Of a stretch of DNA of 52,453 nt, positions 26,893 through 36,744 are shown one piece after another; position 1 is the first letter of the stretch; each line of letters begins with the position of its first letter. Under the pieces are notes generated by a model. The model saw nothing but the letters and a program-made list of their open reading frames with translations, was not told the DNA's origin and ran no database searches. Origin of the DNA: Pseudomonadales bacterium. Its GTDB lineage: Bacteria; Pseudomonadota; Gammaproteobacteria; Pseudomonadales; Azotimanducaceae. The stretch spans positions 1 through 52,453 of the forward strand of contig JAJDVW010000033.1 in NCBI GenBank assembly GCA_022825925.1. Direction: 5' to 3'. Made by a program: the position numbers and the translations under genes.

Positions 26893-27908
26893 ATGCTTCC
26901 CGCGGAGATCGTAAGGCAGGTTCGCCGCATCCAGTTGCAGACCGGCCGGCAGGTGGCCGACGTGCTGGCCGGTGCGTACGTGTCGGTGTTCAAGGGAGGC
27001 GGCGTCGAGTTCGACGAAGTCCGCCCGTACATCCCGGGCGACGACGTGCGCAGCATCGACTGGAACGTCACCGCCCGGGTCGGCACCCCGTACGTGAAGC
27101 GCTACGTCGAGGAGCGTCAACTGACGGTGCTCCTCATCGTCGACCTGAGCGCGTCGCTGGATTTCGGGTCGGGCGCGCGGTCGAAGCGGGAGGCGGCGGT
27201 CGAACTTTCGGCGCTCCTGGCGTTCTCCGCGATCCATAACGACGACAAGGTCGGCCTGCTGCTCTTTCGCGGCGAGGTCGACGAGTACATCCCCCCGCGC
27301 AAGGGCGGCAAGCACGCGTTGCGCGTCGTGCGCGAAGTGCTGGCGCGGGGGCGGGAAGAGGGGCTCGTCGGGGAGGCGGCCGCGGTCGCCCGGCTGCGGC
27401 GCAGACGGATGCTCGCCGACCTGCCGCGCGGCGTCCGGGCGCACTTCGCGCGACTCGTGGCGGCGACCCGGGGCAGGGGGCGAAGGCGCGGCCGGCGCGC
27501 GACCGACATCGCCCGGGCCCTCGAGTTCTGCCGCCGGGTGCTGCCCCGGCGGGCGGTGCTGTTCCTCGTCTCGGACTTCCTCGACGACGACTACCTCGAT
27601 GCCCTGCGCCTCGCGAACCGCAAGCACGATGTCGTGGCCGTGCGCGTGACGGATCCCCGCGAGGGCGGCTTCGAGGCGGTCGGCATGATCACGCTGGAGG
27701 ACGCCGAGACCGGCGAGCGGCGGCTGGTGGACACGCGTTCCCGCGCGTTCCGGGACGCGTTCGCGGAGGCGTCCGGGGAGCGCGGAGCGGACTTGCGCGG
27801 CAGCCTGCGCCGGGCGGGCATCGACATGATCGAGATCGACACGGCGCGGCCGGTGGTCGAACCCCTGCTCGCGTTCTTCCGCATGCGCGAACGGCGGATC
27901 CGGCGCTG

Positions 27909-27909
<1 letters not shown>
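26893..27909 (+). CDS. DUF58 domain protein (MoxR-associated, VWA-like)
   Basis: This 338-residue protein contains the DUF58 core near residues 40-75, FDEVRPYIPGDDVRSIDWNVTAR, followed by a VWA-like fold with the metal-site sequence DLSASLDFG. VLFLVSDFLDDD lies in the second half. DUF58 proteins are constant partners of MoxR and are thought to bind it. The start at the second available ATG (26893) is chosen because MLPAEIVRQVRRIQL matches the usual N-terminus. An unusually basic insertion (repeated RRR/GRGRRRGRR) lies near residues 180-205. The stop overlaps the next start as TGATG. Confidence 0.92.
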
Positions 27910-28954
<1,045 letters not shown>

Positions 28955-28955
<1 letters not shown>

Positions 28956-29986
28956 TGGACCTGGGCGCCCTGGAGTTTCGCGAGCCCCTCCTGCTCGTGC
29001 TCGCATTGCTGGCGGTGCCTGTCTATTTCCTCGGCCGGCGGGCGTCGGGGCGGGTGGTCTTCTCCTCGCTCCGGCTGCTGCCGCGCCACGGCAGGAGCCT
29101 GCGCGCCCGGCTCGCCTGGCTGCCGGACGCGGCGGTGGCCCTCGCGCTGGTCGCCCTGGTCGTGGCCGCGGCGGGGCCCCGCGTCGGCGAGCGCTTCAGC
29201 CGCGTCCACCGCGAGGGGATCGCGATCATGATGGTGGTCGACGTGTCCGGCTCCATGCAGGCCCTCGACCTGTCGACGGAGGATGGCGAACGGACGCGCC
29301 TCGAGGCCGTGCAGGACGTGTTCGAGTCCTTCGTGCTGGGCGGCGGGGACCTGCCCGGCCGGCGCGACGACGCGATCGGGCTGGTCCGTTTCGCCGGATA
29401 CGCGGACACCGCCGCGCCGCTGACCCTCGATCACGAGAACCTGGCCGCCGCCGCGCGCAACCTGGACATCGTGCGCGACCGCGCGGAGGACGGCACCGCC
29501 ATCGGCGATGCGCTGGGGCTCGCCGTGGAACGGCTCAGGGACGCCACGGCGACGTCGCGCATCGTGCTGCTGCTCACCGACGGCGTGCACAACGCCGGCG
29601 TGGAGAGCCCGGGCGCCGCGGCCGAACTGGCCCGCTCCATGGGCATCAAGGTGTACACGATCGGGGCCGGTACGACGGGTCTCGCGCCGGTGCGGGTCGA
29701 GGACCCGCGCACGGGCCGGACGGCGTTGCGGGCCGTCGCCGTGGAGGTGGACGAGGCCGTGCTCGCCGACATCGCCGAGCGCACCGGCGGCCGGTTCTTC
29801 CGGGCGGGCGACGCGGAGGCGCTCACCCGGGTCTACACGGAGATCGACCGGCTGGAACGGACTCGCATTTCCGAGGAACGGTTCCGGCAGTACGAGGAGC
29901 TGTTCGGGGTACCGCTGGCGCTCGGCCTTGCCCTGGCGGCGCTTGGCTGGCTGACGCGCGTCGCCGTGTTCGCGAGACTGCCCTGA
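28955..29986 (+). CDS. VWA-domain membrane protein, BatA-like
   Basis: This 343-residue protein has two N-terminal membrane helices around residues 8-25 and 52-70, a von Willebrand A domain and a C-terminal helix. The MIDAS metal site begins with D96-x-S98-x-S100 (DVSGSM), with T in DGTAIGDAL and D in LLTDGVHNAG completing it. BatA proteins are predicted to display the VWA domain in the periplasm and interact with BatB and BatD. The start is set by the TGATG overlap with the previous gene. The aerotolerance role reported for Bacteroides is not established in proteobacteria. Confidence 0.92.
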
Positions 29987-31026
29987 TGGACGCCATCGTT
30001 TTCGCGGAACCGTTGCGCGTGCACCTCGTGTGGCTGGCCCTCGCGGCCGCGGCCGCCTGCGCCTTCTTCGAGTTTCGCAGCGCCGACCGGCTGCAGCGCT
30101 TCGTCTCCACCACCATGCAGGCGCGTCTCGCCCTGCGGCGCACCCGGCTGCGCCGGGGGTTGCAGGTCGCGCTGGTGTTCGCCACGCTGCTCGCCGGAGT
30201 GCTCGGCCTGATGCGTCCCCAGACGCCGGGCGGCACCGAGACCATCGACCGCGGGGTCCGGGCGGACATCATGGTGGTGCTCGACGTCTCGAAGAGCATG
30301 CTGGCCGAGGACGCGGCGCCCAGCCGGCTCGCGCGGGCCAAGGCCGAGATCACCGAGTTCATGGAGCGCGTCCGGGACCAGCGCGTGGGGCTCGTCGTCT
30401 TCGCCGGCCGGGCGAGCGTCGTGAGTCCCCTGACGTCCGACTACGGCTTCTTCCGGCTCGTGCTGCGCGACGTGGGACCGGGCTCGGTCACGCGCGGCGG
30501 CACCCGCATCGGCGACGCCGTCAGGAAGGCGGTCGCCGCGTTCGGGGTCAACCAGGGCATGCCCCGCATCATGCTCCTCATCACCGACGGCGAGGACCAC
30601 GACTCCTATCCCCTGGACGCCGTGGCGGACGCGGTGGGCGCCGGCGTCCGGATCGTCACCATCGGCTTCGGCAGCGAGGACGGCAGCGAGATCGTGGTGA
30701 CGGACCCGCGGACCGGTGCGCGGCAACCCCTGGTCGACGGCGACGGCAACCTCGTGCGCTCCCGGCTGGACGGCGACCTGTTGCGCCGCATCGCCCTGGA
30801 GAGCGAGGGCATCTACGTGCCGGCGGGCACGGCCGCGCTCGACATCGACTCCATCGTCGAGGCGTGGGTCGCGCCGCTGGTGACGGATGCCTCCGCGCGG
30901 GTGGTGCGCCGCAACCCCGCGGAGCATTACCGGTGGTTTGTGCTCGCGGCGCTGCTGACCCTGATCGCCGCCGCCTGGGCGGGCAGCGGGGGCGCGGCGC
31001 GGCCGCTGCGTCCGGAGGGTCCGTAG
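29986..31026 (+). CDS. VWA-domain membrane protein, BatB-like
   Basis: This 346-residue paralogue of the preceding gene has the same layout: N-terminal membrane helices, a VWA domain with MIDAS D100-x-S102-x-S104 (DVSKSM), TRGGTRIGDAV and LLITDGEDHDS, then a C-terminal helix (WFVLAALLTLIAAAWAG). BatA and BatB pairs probably form a hetero-oligomer. It overlaps BatA as TGATG, and the next gene starts with a GTG two bases after the stop. Confidence 0.92.
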   Translation: MDAIVFAEPLRVHLVWLALAAAAACAFFEFRSADRLQRFVSTTMQARLALRRTRLRRGLQVALVFATLLAGVLGLMRPQTPGGTETIDRGVRADIMVVLDVSKSMLAEDAAPSRLARAKAEITEFMERVRDQRVGLVVFAGRASVVSPLTSDYGFFRLVLRDVGPGSVTRGGTRIGDAVRKAVAAFGVNQGMPRIMLLITDGEDHDSYPLDAVADAVGAGVRIVTIGFGSEDGSEIVVTDPRTGARQPLVDGDGNLVRSRLDGDLLRRIALESEGIYVPAGTAALDIDSIVEAWVAPLVTDASARVVRRNPAEHYRWFVLAALLTLIAAAWAGSGGAARPLRPEGP

Positions 31027-31027
31027 C

Positions 31028-33481
31028 GTGGTCCGGGCGAGTACCGTCGCAGGCGTGATCGCTCTACTGGGCCTGGCGCTCGGCGTGGCGGCGGAAACGG
31101 AGGCCGTGCCCGAGTCCGAAGGCGCGACGGCGGCGGCGGTCGACGACGGCGATGCGGCCCCGGCCCCTCCGGACATCGACACGGGCGAGCCCGTACCGGA
31201 CAACCCCCGGCAGCGCTACAACCTCGCGCTGGAGCAGTTGCAGGGCGGGTCGCTCCAGGTGGCGGCGGACGGTTTCCTCGCGGCGCGCGACGCGGCCGGC
31301 CCGGACCCGGAACTGCGCTACCGTTCGGCGTTCAACCTGGGCATCGCGCTGGCCGGGCGGGCCGACGCGGCGCAGGGCGCCCCGGAGGACGCGATCGAGA
31401 CGCTGCGGGACAGCGCGGCCTGGTTCCACGACGCGGTGCGGCTGGCGCCGGAGGGCGACGAGGACGCCCGCGTCAACCTGGAGGTGGTCCTGCGGCGCAT
31501 ACGGCAGCTCGCGGACCAGTTGAACGACGGCAAGCGGCTCAAGGCGCGGCTCGACCGGATCATCGACGACCAACGCGGCATACGGGACGACTTGCGGCAA
31601 CTGTTGACCCGGGTGGAGGCGGACGGGGCGGCCGCGCAGCCGACCGGGTTCCAGGACGCCTTCGAGTCCCTGGCCGTTCGCGAGCGTACGCTCCTCGCGG
31701 AAGCATCGGACATCGCCGACCTGGCGGCGGAGGAGCGCTCCCACATCGAAGGACGGGCCGAGGAGAACACGACGCCGGAGCAGCGGTCCCGGGCGCTGCA
31801 GCTCGCGGGCCTGGACGAGTACCTGCAGCGCGCCCGTCAGTCGCTGAGCGACACGCGCCGGAGGCTGCGTCGGCTCGAGGGCGAGCGGGCGCACCGGCGC
31901 GGCGACACCGCGCTGGCGGAGCTGAAGCGGGCGCGGGAGCAACTCCTGGACCCGGTGTCCGTGCTCAAGGCAGTGGCGCGGGACCAGTCGTCCCTGCTCG
32001 GGCACACGCAGGCGCTGGCGGCCTTCGACGACTCGGAGATCGCGGTGCGGGCGGGGCTCGAGGGCGAGGCGCCGCCGTGGTTGACGTCGCGTCATCTCGG
32101 CAACCGTCAGGAGGATGCGGCGGCTCGGACCGGCGGGATCCTCAGGCAGCTGGAGGCAGTCGTCGAGCTGCCGGCGCGAGACACCGGCGAACCCGGGGCG
32201 GAGCGGACGCTGGCGGTGGCGCGGGAAGCCGTTCCGCTCCTGCAGGATGCCATGGAGTCGATGCGCGCGGTCCTGGGATCCCTGGACAACGGCGCGTTCG
32301 TCGACGCCGTGCGCGGGGAGGCGGCGGCGCTGAGAGCCCTCAACCGGGCCATCGAACGCTTCGCGGGGTTGCGGGACCTCATCGAGCTGGCGTACGCGGA
32401 CCAGGGCCGCGTCGTGGCGTTGCTGACGCCGCCGGAGGACGAGGAAGACGTGTCGCGGATGTCGGCGCAGGACCGCGTCCGCATGGTGGGCGCCATGGTC
32501 GGCGACAACCGGGAGCGGCTCGGGCGCATGGAGCCGCTGCTCGCGGAGTCCCTGGGCCAGGGTGCGGCGGGTGGGGAGGACGGAGCGGCGGGTGGGGAGG
32601 ACGGAGCGGCGGGCGGGGAGGACGTGGCGGCGGCTGGTGAGGACGCGGCGGCGGGTGGGGAGGACGCGGCGGCCGACGCGGCAGCGCGGGAGCGCTACGA
32701 GCGCGCGGAGGGTCTGCGCGTTGCGGCGCTCACGGCGCTCACGGCGTTGACCGGCGAACTCGACCGTGCCGGCGCGCCGGGCGCGTCGCCATCGGCGACC
32801 GCGCGGGAGGCCCTCGGCCACCTGGAGGAACTGCGCCGGCTCTTCTTCAGTATCGTGGAACACCTGCAGGCGTTGCTCGCGGAGCAGACCGGGACCCATG
32901 ACCGGACGGCGACGCTGCAGTTCGAATCGCAGGTGGACGAACTGGTGCCGGAACTCGGCCTCGTCGGCGAACGGCAGGGCGGCCACGCGACCCTGGCGGA
33001 CGCGCTCGGCGAAGCGCTGGCGCAGCAGGCCCGGACGTCTCCCCCGGAGGCGTCGCCGGACGAGGCGGACACCCCCGGGGCCCCGGGCGCGGAACAAACG
33101 GCTGCCGCGGCTGAGGCAGCGGCCGAAGCCGCGGGAGAAGTGCGGGCCGCCGCCGGGCGCATGCATGCCGCCGGGGCCGTCATCGACGACGCCGTGCAGC
33201 GCGCGGCGTCGATGTCGCCGGACCTCGAGCCGGCCCTTGCCGACCAGCGCACCGCCATCGAACACCTCGAGAACGCGATCCGGCTGCTGCAGCCGCCGCA
33301 GCAAGGCGACGGCGATGGCGAGACGCAACAGGCCGGGCAGGCGCAGCAGCCGGACGACGCCGAGCGGATGTCCCAGCGCCAGGCGCTGCGGCGACTGCAG
33401 GCGATCCGGGACCGCGACGCGCAGCGCCAGCGTGAGCGCCGGGACGCCGGGCGCCCCGAGCCCGTGGAGAAGGACTGGTGA
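31028..33481 (+). CDS. Large exported coiled-coil/TPR protein in the Bat operon
   Basis: This 817-residue protein begins with a signal peptide (VAGVIALLGLALGVAAE). A TPR-like region follows at about 60-160 (RQRYNLALEQLQGG, RSAFNLGIALAG, WFHDAVRLAPEGDEDARVNLEVVLRRI), then a long alpha-helical section. A seven-residue repeat (GAAGGED type, five copies) near 513-547 separates it from a second helical region; the C-terminus is Gln/Arg-rich and highly charged. The place in the operon matches BatC, normally a short TPR protein, and the N-terminal TPRs fit. The extra 600 residues are unlike ordinary BatC. The start is GTG; the end overlaps the next gene as GTGA. Confidence 0.82.
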   Translation: MVRASTVAGVIALLGLALGVAAETEAVPESEGATAAAVDDGDAAPAPPDIDTGEPVPDNPRQRYNLALEQLQGGSLQVAADGFLAARDAAGPDPELRYRSAFNLGIALAGRADAAQGAPEDAIETLRDSAAWFHDAVRLAPEGDEDARVNLEVVLRRIRQLADQLNDGKRLKARLDRIIDDQRGIRDDLRQLLTRVEADGAAAQPTGFQDAFESLAVRERTLLAEASDIADLAAEERSHIEGRAEENTTPEQRSRALQLAGLDEYLQRARQSLSDTRRRLRRLEGERAHRRGDTALAELKRAREQLLDPVSVLKAVARDQSSLLGHTQALAAFDDSEIAVRAGLEGEAPPWLTSRHLGNRQEDAAARTGGILRQLEAVVELPARDTGEPGAERTLAVAREAVPLLQDAMESMRAVLGSLDNGAFVDAVRGEAAALRALNRAIERFAGLRDLIELAYADQGRVVALLTPPEDEEDVSRMSAQDRVRMVGAMVGDNRERLGRMEPLLAESLGQGAAGGEDGAAGGEDGAAGGEDVAAAGEDAAAGGEDAAADAAARERYERAEGLRVAALTALTALTGELDRAGAPGASPSATAREALGHLEELRRLFFSIVEHLQALLAEQTGTHDRTATLQFESQVDELVPELGLVGERQGGHATLADALGEALAQQARTSPPEASPDEADTPGAPGAEQTAAAAEAAAEAAGEVRAAAGRMHAAGAVIDDAVQRAASMSPDLEPALADQRTAIEHLENAIRLLQPPQQGDGDGETQQAGQAQQPDDAERMSQRQALRRLQAIRDRDAQRQRERRDAGRPEPVEKDW
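32563..32667 (+). repeat. Tandem repeat, 21-base unit, five copies
   Basis: Five consecutive 21-base units of the type GCGGCGGGTGGGGAGGACG lie in frame in the 817-residue gene and encode GAAGGED, GAAGGED, GAAGGED, VAAAGED, AAAGGED. The first three are almost identical in DNA, pointing to recent slippage expansion. Copy number may vary between strains. Confidence 0.9.
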
Positions 33482-36051
33482 ACGCGCGGGCCCTCGCGAT
33501 CGCGGGACTGGCGCTCGGCTGCATCGGCGCGTCCGCGCAGTCGCTGCGGCTCGAGGTCGACACCGAAGAGATTCATGCCGGTCTGCCCTTCGTCCTGTCG
33601 CTGTCCGCGTCCGGCTTCGAGGAGGGTCCGGAACCGGCGGCCCCGGAACTGGCCATCGAGGGCTGCACGGTGACGTACCTCGGAATGAGTCCGAGCGTCT
33701 CCCGGCAGATCCAGATCGTGAACGGGGAGCGGTCCGAGTGGAAGGACGTCACCTTCGTCTACCGTTGGCGCGTCCAGCCGGACCGGGCGGGGCGGTACGT
33801 GGTGCCGCCCCTGACCGTTGCCCAGGGTGTCCGCGAGGCCGTCAGCCGGGCGGCTTCCTTCGAGGCGACGGACGCGGAACGGGCGACGGACATGTTCGTG
33901 CGCATGCTGCTCCCGGACCGTCCGGTCTGGGTGGGGGAGACGTTCGATGCCGTGGTGGAGTGGCGCATCGCGCGGGACGTGGAGAGCTACGAGTTCGTCG
34001 TGCCGTTGTTCGACGTCGAGCACCTGCGCTTCGAGACGCCGCCGCCCGGCGGCCGGACCGTGAGCTTCGCCGCCGGCACGGGCGACGTGGACCTGCCCAT
34101 GCAACGCGACACCGTCGTGGAGGACGGGGTCAGCTACACGCGATTGCGCTTTCCGGCGCGGGTCAGCGCGGGTCGGTCGGGAACGCTGGACCTCGCCCCG
34201 GTTCGCGTGGCCGCGCGGCTGCAGTCGGGCACGTACCGGGACGCGTTCGGCTTCCGGCGGTCGCGCACGGCGCTCTTCGAGGCGCGGGGCGAGCGACGCC
34301 GCCTGGTGGTGCGGGCGTTGCCGGAGGCGGGCCGCCCGCCGGGCTTCGTCAACGCGATCGGCACCGGGTTCTCGATCGACGTGGCGGCGAGCCGGAGCGT
34401 GGTGCGGGTCGGCGACCCGATCGAGCTGACCGTCGTCGTGCGGGGCGACGGGGATCTCGAGGGGCTCAGCCTGCCGCGTCTCGACGGCAGCGGCGGCCTG
34501 CCGCCGGAGTACTTCTCCGTGCCCGACACGCCGCCGTTCGGCGTGATGGACGAAGCAGCGAATGCCAAGACGTTCGACGTCACGGTCCGTGTGCGCAGCG
34601 CCGAGGCCAGCGAGATCCCTCCCGTGGCGTTGAGCTACTTCGACCCGGTCGCCGGGGCCTACGCCACCGCCCGGAGCCGCCCGGTGGCCCTTGCGGTACG
34701 TTCGGGTGACCTGATCGGCGCCGCCGACGTGACGGCCGCGGGGGCGCCGGCGGAGACCGGGGCGCCGGCGAGTGCCGGGGCTGCGGCATCGAACGCGCCG
34801 GCGGTTGCATCGACGGGGTCGCTGGTCGGCGCGGACATGTCGCTGAGCGCGCCGGCGCTGACGCTGGCCCCGGCGTGGGGCGCGCGGGCGTCGCGTGTGC
34901 CCATCGCGCTGCTGTACGTGCTCCCGCTGCTCGGAGCGGCCCTGCACTTCGCGTGGATGCGCACGTCGGTCCGGCGCCGGCGGGGCCGGGAGGTCGCCCG
35001 CGCGCGCCGCGCGGTGGAGGCGGAGCTCGCCTCGGGCGCCCCGGCCCGGGAGACCGCTCCACGTGTCTTGCGCGCGCTGCGCACCCTGGCCGCGGCGGCC
35101 GGGCGAGAAGACGCCGTCGACGGCGCCCTGGCCGAACGGCTCGAGACGACGTCGTTCGACCCGAGCGCCGGCCGCGCGCCGCTGGACGTGGAGACGGTGG
35201 CCGCCATCCGGGAGGTCGTCCGCGAGTCGCGGCGCCGCCACGATCAGGAGGGCGCCCCGGGCGCGCTGGCGATTGCGCTGGCGTGCGGGACATGGCTGGT
35301 GTCCGCCGGGCCCGCGGAAGCGCGGTCCGAAGCGTCCCCGGACGCGCTCGCGGACGCGCGCGAGACCTACGGCGCCGCCCTCGCCGAGTCGGACCGCGTG
35401 CGGCGGACGCGCCTGTTCGCGGAGGCGGAACGCGGTTTCCGGGCCGTCGCGGCGCAGCGGCCCGACGCGCCGGACCTGCTCGTGGACTGGGGCAACGCCG
35501 CGCTTGGCGCGGGCGACCGCGGTCGCGCCGTGCTCGCCTGGCGCCGTGCGCTCGCGGTCGATCCCGGCAACGAGCGGGCGCACCGCAACCTCGCCTGGGT
35601 GCGCGACCGGGCGCCCATCTGGCTGCCGCGGCCCGCGGCCGGCGGAGCGCTCGACTCGCTGCTCTTCTGGCGCGGCCGCCTCTCGATCGCGCAGCGGCAC
35701 TGGGTGGGCGCCGGGGCCTTCGCGCTGGCGGTGGCGCTCTGGATCCCCTGGTCGCGACGCCGCGCGAAGGCGTTGCGTCGGCTGGCGGTCGTGCCGTTCG
35801 TCCTCTGGGCGACCGCCACCGGGTCGGCCGTGCTCTCGACGGGGGTGTCGGACGCGGGGGTGTTGCTGGCCGACGGGGCGACGCTCCGATCCGCCGACAG
35901 CGTGGGCGCGCCGCCGGCGTTCGGCAATCCGCTGCCCTCCGGGACCGAAATCACGGTGCTGGAAGAGCGGCCGACGTGGGTGCGCGCCGCCCTCGCGGAC
36001 GGTACGCAGGGGTGGTTGCCGGCCAGCGGCGTCGGCCGGGTGGGGAGCTGA
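33478..36051 (+). CDS. BatD-BatE-like fusion protein
   Basis: This is an 857-residue protein. Residues 1-21 are a signal peptide. Residues about 22-440 contain repeated BatD beta-sandwich domains (VDTEEIHAGLPFVLSLS, RPVWVGETFDAVVEW, VGDPIELTVVVRG). An Ala-rich linker leads to a membrane helix near 478-497 (ALLYVLPLLGAALHFAW). The second half has a hydrophobic segment near 600, TPR units (RLFAEAERGFRAVAAQ, WGNAALGAGDRGRAVLAWRRAL), two further hydrophobic segments and a C-terminal SH3-like domain (VLEERPTWVRAALADGTQGWLP). TPR plus SH3 is the BatE layout, so two Bat proteins appear fused. The GTG start overlaps the previous stop as GTGA. Confidence 0.85.
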   Translation: MNARALAIAGLALGCIGASAQSLRLEVDTEEIHAGLPFVLSLSASGFEEGPEPAAPELAIEGCTVTYLGMSPSVSRQIQIVNGERSEWKDVTFVYRWRVQPDRAGRYVVPPLTVAQGVREAVSRAASFEATDAERATDMFVRMLLPDRPVWVGETFDAVVEWRIARDVESYEFVVPLFDVEHLRFETPPPGGRTVSFAAGTGDVDLPMQRDTVVEDGVSYTRLRFPARVSAGRSGTLDLAPVRVAARLQSGTYRDAFGFRRSRTALFEARGERRRLVVRALPEAGRPPGFVNAIGTGFSIDVAASRSVVRVGDPIELTVVVRGDGDLEGLSLPRLDGSGGLPPEYFSVPDTPPFGVMDEAANAKTFDVTVRVRSAEASEIPPVALSYFDPVAGAYATARSRPVALAVRSGDLIGAADVTAAGAPAETGAPASAGAAASNAPAVASTGSLVGADMSLSAPALTLAPAWGARASRVPIALLYVLPLLGAALHFAWMRTSVRRRRGREVARARRAVEAELASGAPARETAPRVLRALRTLAAAAGREDAVDGALAERLETTSFDPSAGRAPLDVETVAAIREVVRESRRRHDQEGAPGALAIALACGTWLVSAGPAEARSEASPDALADARETYGAALAESDRVRRTRLFAEAERGFRAVAAQRPDAPDLLVDWGNAALGAGDRGRAVLAWRRALAVDPGNERAHRNLAWVRDRAPIWLPRPAAGGALDSLLFWRGRLSIAQRHWVGAGAFALAVALWIPWSRRRAKALRRLAVVPFVLWATATGSAVLSTGVSDAGVLLADGATLRSADSVGAPPAFGNPLPSGTEITVLEERPTWVRAALADGTQGWLPASGVGRVGS

Positions 36052-36057
36052 CCGGTC

Positions 36058-36744
36058 GTGCAGAGGCCCATCGCAACGCCCTTGGGCACTCCGATCGAGG
36101 CGCTCGACACGCCCGCCCTCCTCGTGGACACCGCCCGTCTCGATGCGGCCATCGTGGCCGTCCAAGGCCCGGCCCGCGCGGCGGTGTGGGTGCACGGCAC
36201 CCCGGCCATCGCGCGCCTCCAGACCGCGCATCCGGGCGTGTCCGGCATCGCGGTGCGGAGCGTCGCCGAGGCGGAGGTCTTCGCGGCGGCGGGGTTCGCG
36301 GACATTCGCATCCTGCGCCCCCTGGTCACGGAACGCGCCCGGTCCCGGGCGGCCGCGCTGGCCGACACGGCGAGACTCGTCTTCGAGGACGACCTGCCGG
36401 TGTGGGGAGGCGACGCGCTCGCGGGTGCCGTCGGCGTTTCGACGCGGGTCACCAGCGTTCCCGAGCCGGGCCGCGCGATCACGGACTGCGGCCAGAAGGC
36501 GGTGGGACGGGACTTCGGCGATCCCGTGGTGGCCGGCCACCCGGAGTGGCGCGCGCATGCCGGCAGCGCCGAGCACGGCGTGGTCCTGTTCGATCCCGCC
36601 GAGCGCGCGCTCGAGATCGGCGATTGGCTGCGGTTCGTGCCGTCGGACGCGGCGACGGTGTTCTCGTTGCACGATCAGGCGTGCGCGGTGCGCGACGGCG
36701 TGCTCGAAGCGGTCTGGCCGGTGTCCGCGCGAGGTGCGTTTTGA
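36058..36744 (+). CDS. Shortened D-threonine aldolase/D-serine dehydratase-like protein, probable pseudoenzyme
   Basis: This 228-residue protein starts like its downstream neighbour (LDTPALLVD) and ends like a DSD1-like metal-binding C-terminal domain (GDWLRFVPS, HDQACAVRDGVLEAVWPV). Where the neighbour has HGKNHKAPEI, with the PLP-binding lysine, this protein has HGTPAI. The middle of the alanine-racemase-type barrel, roughly 130 residues, is missing. The frame is intact and the codon use normal, so it may be a maintained non-catalytic relative rather than a fresh pseudogene. The start is a GTG six bases after batD; its stop overlaps the next gene. It may be a subunit or regulator of the full enzyme. 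Confidence 0.7.
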   Translation: MQRPIATPLGTPIEALDTPALLVDTARLDAAIVAVQGPARAAVWVHGTPAIARLQTAHPGVSGIAVRSVAEAEVFAAAGFADIRILRPLVTERARSRAAALADTARLVFEDDLPVWGGDALAGAVGVSTRVTSVPEPGRAITDCGQKAVGRDFGDPVVAGHPEWRAHAGSAEHGVVLFDPAERALEIGDWLRFVPSDAATVFSLHDQACAVRDGVLEAVWPVSARGAF

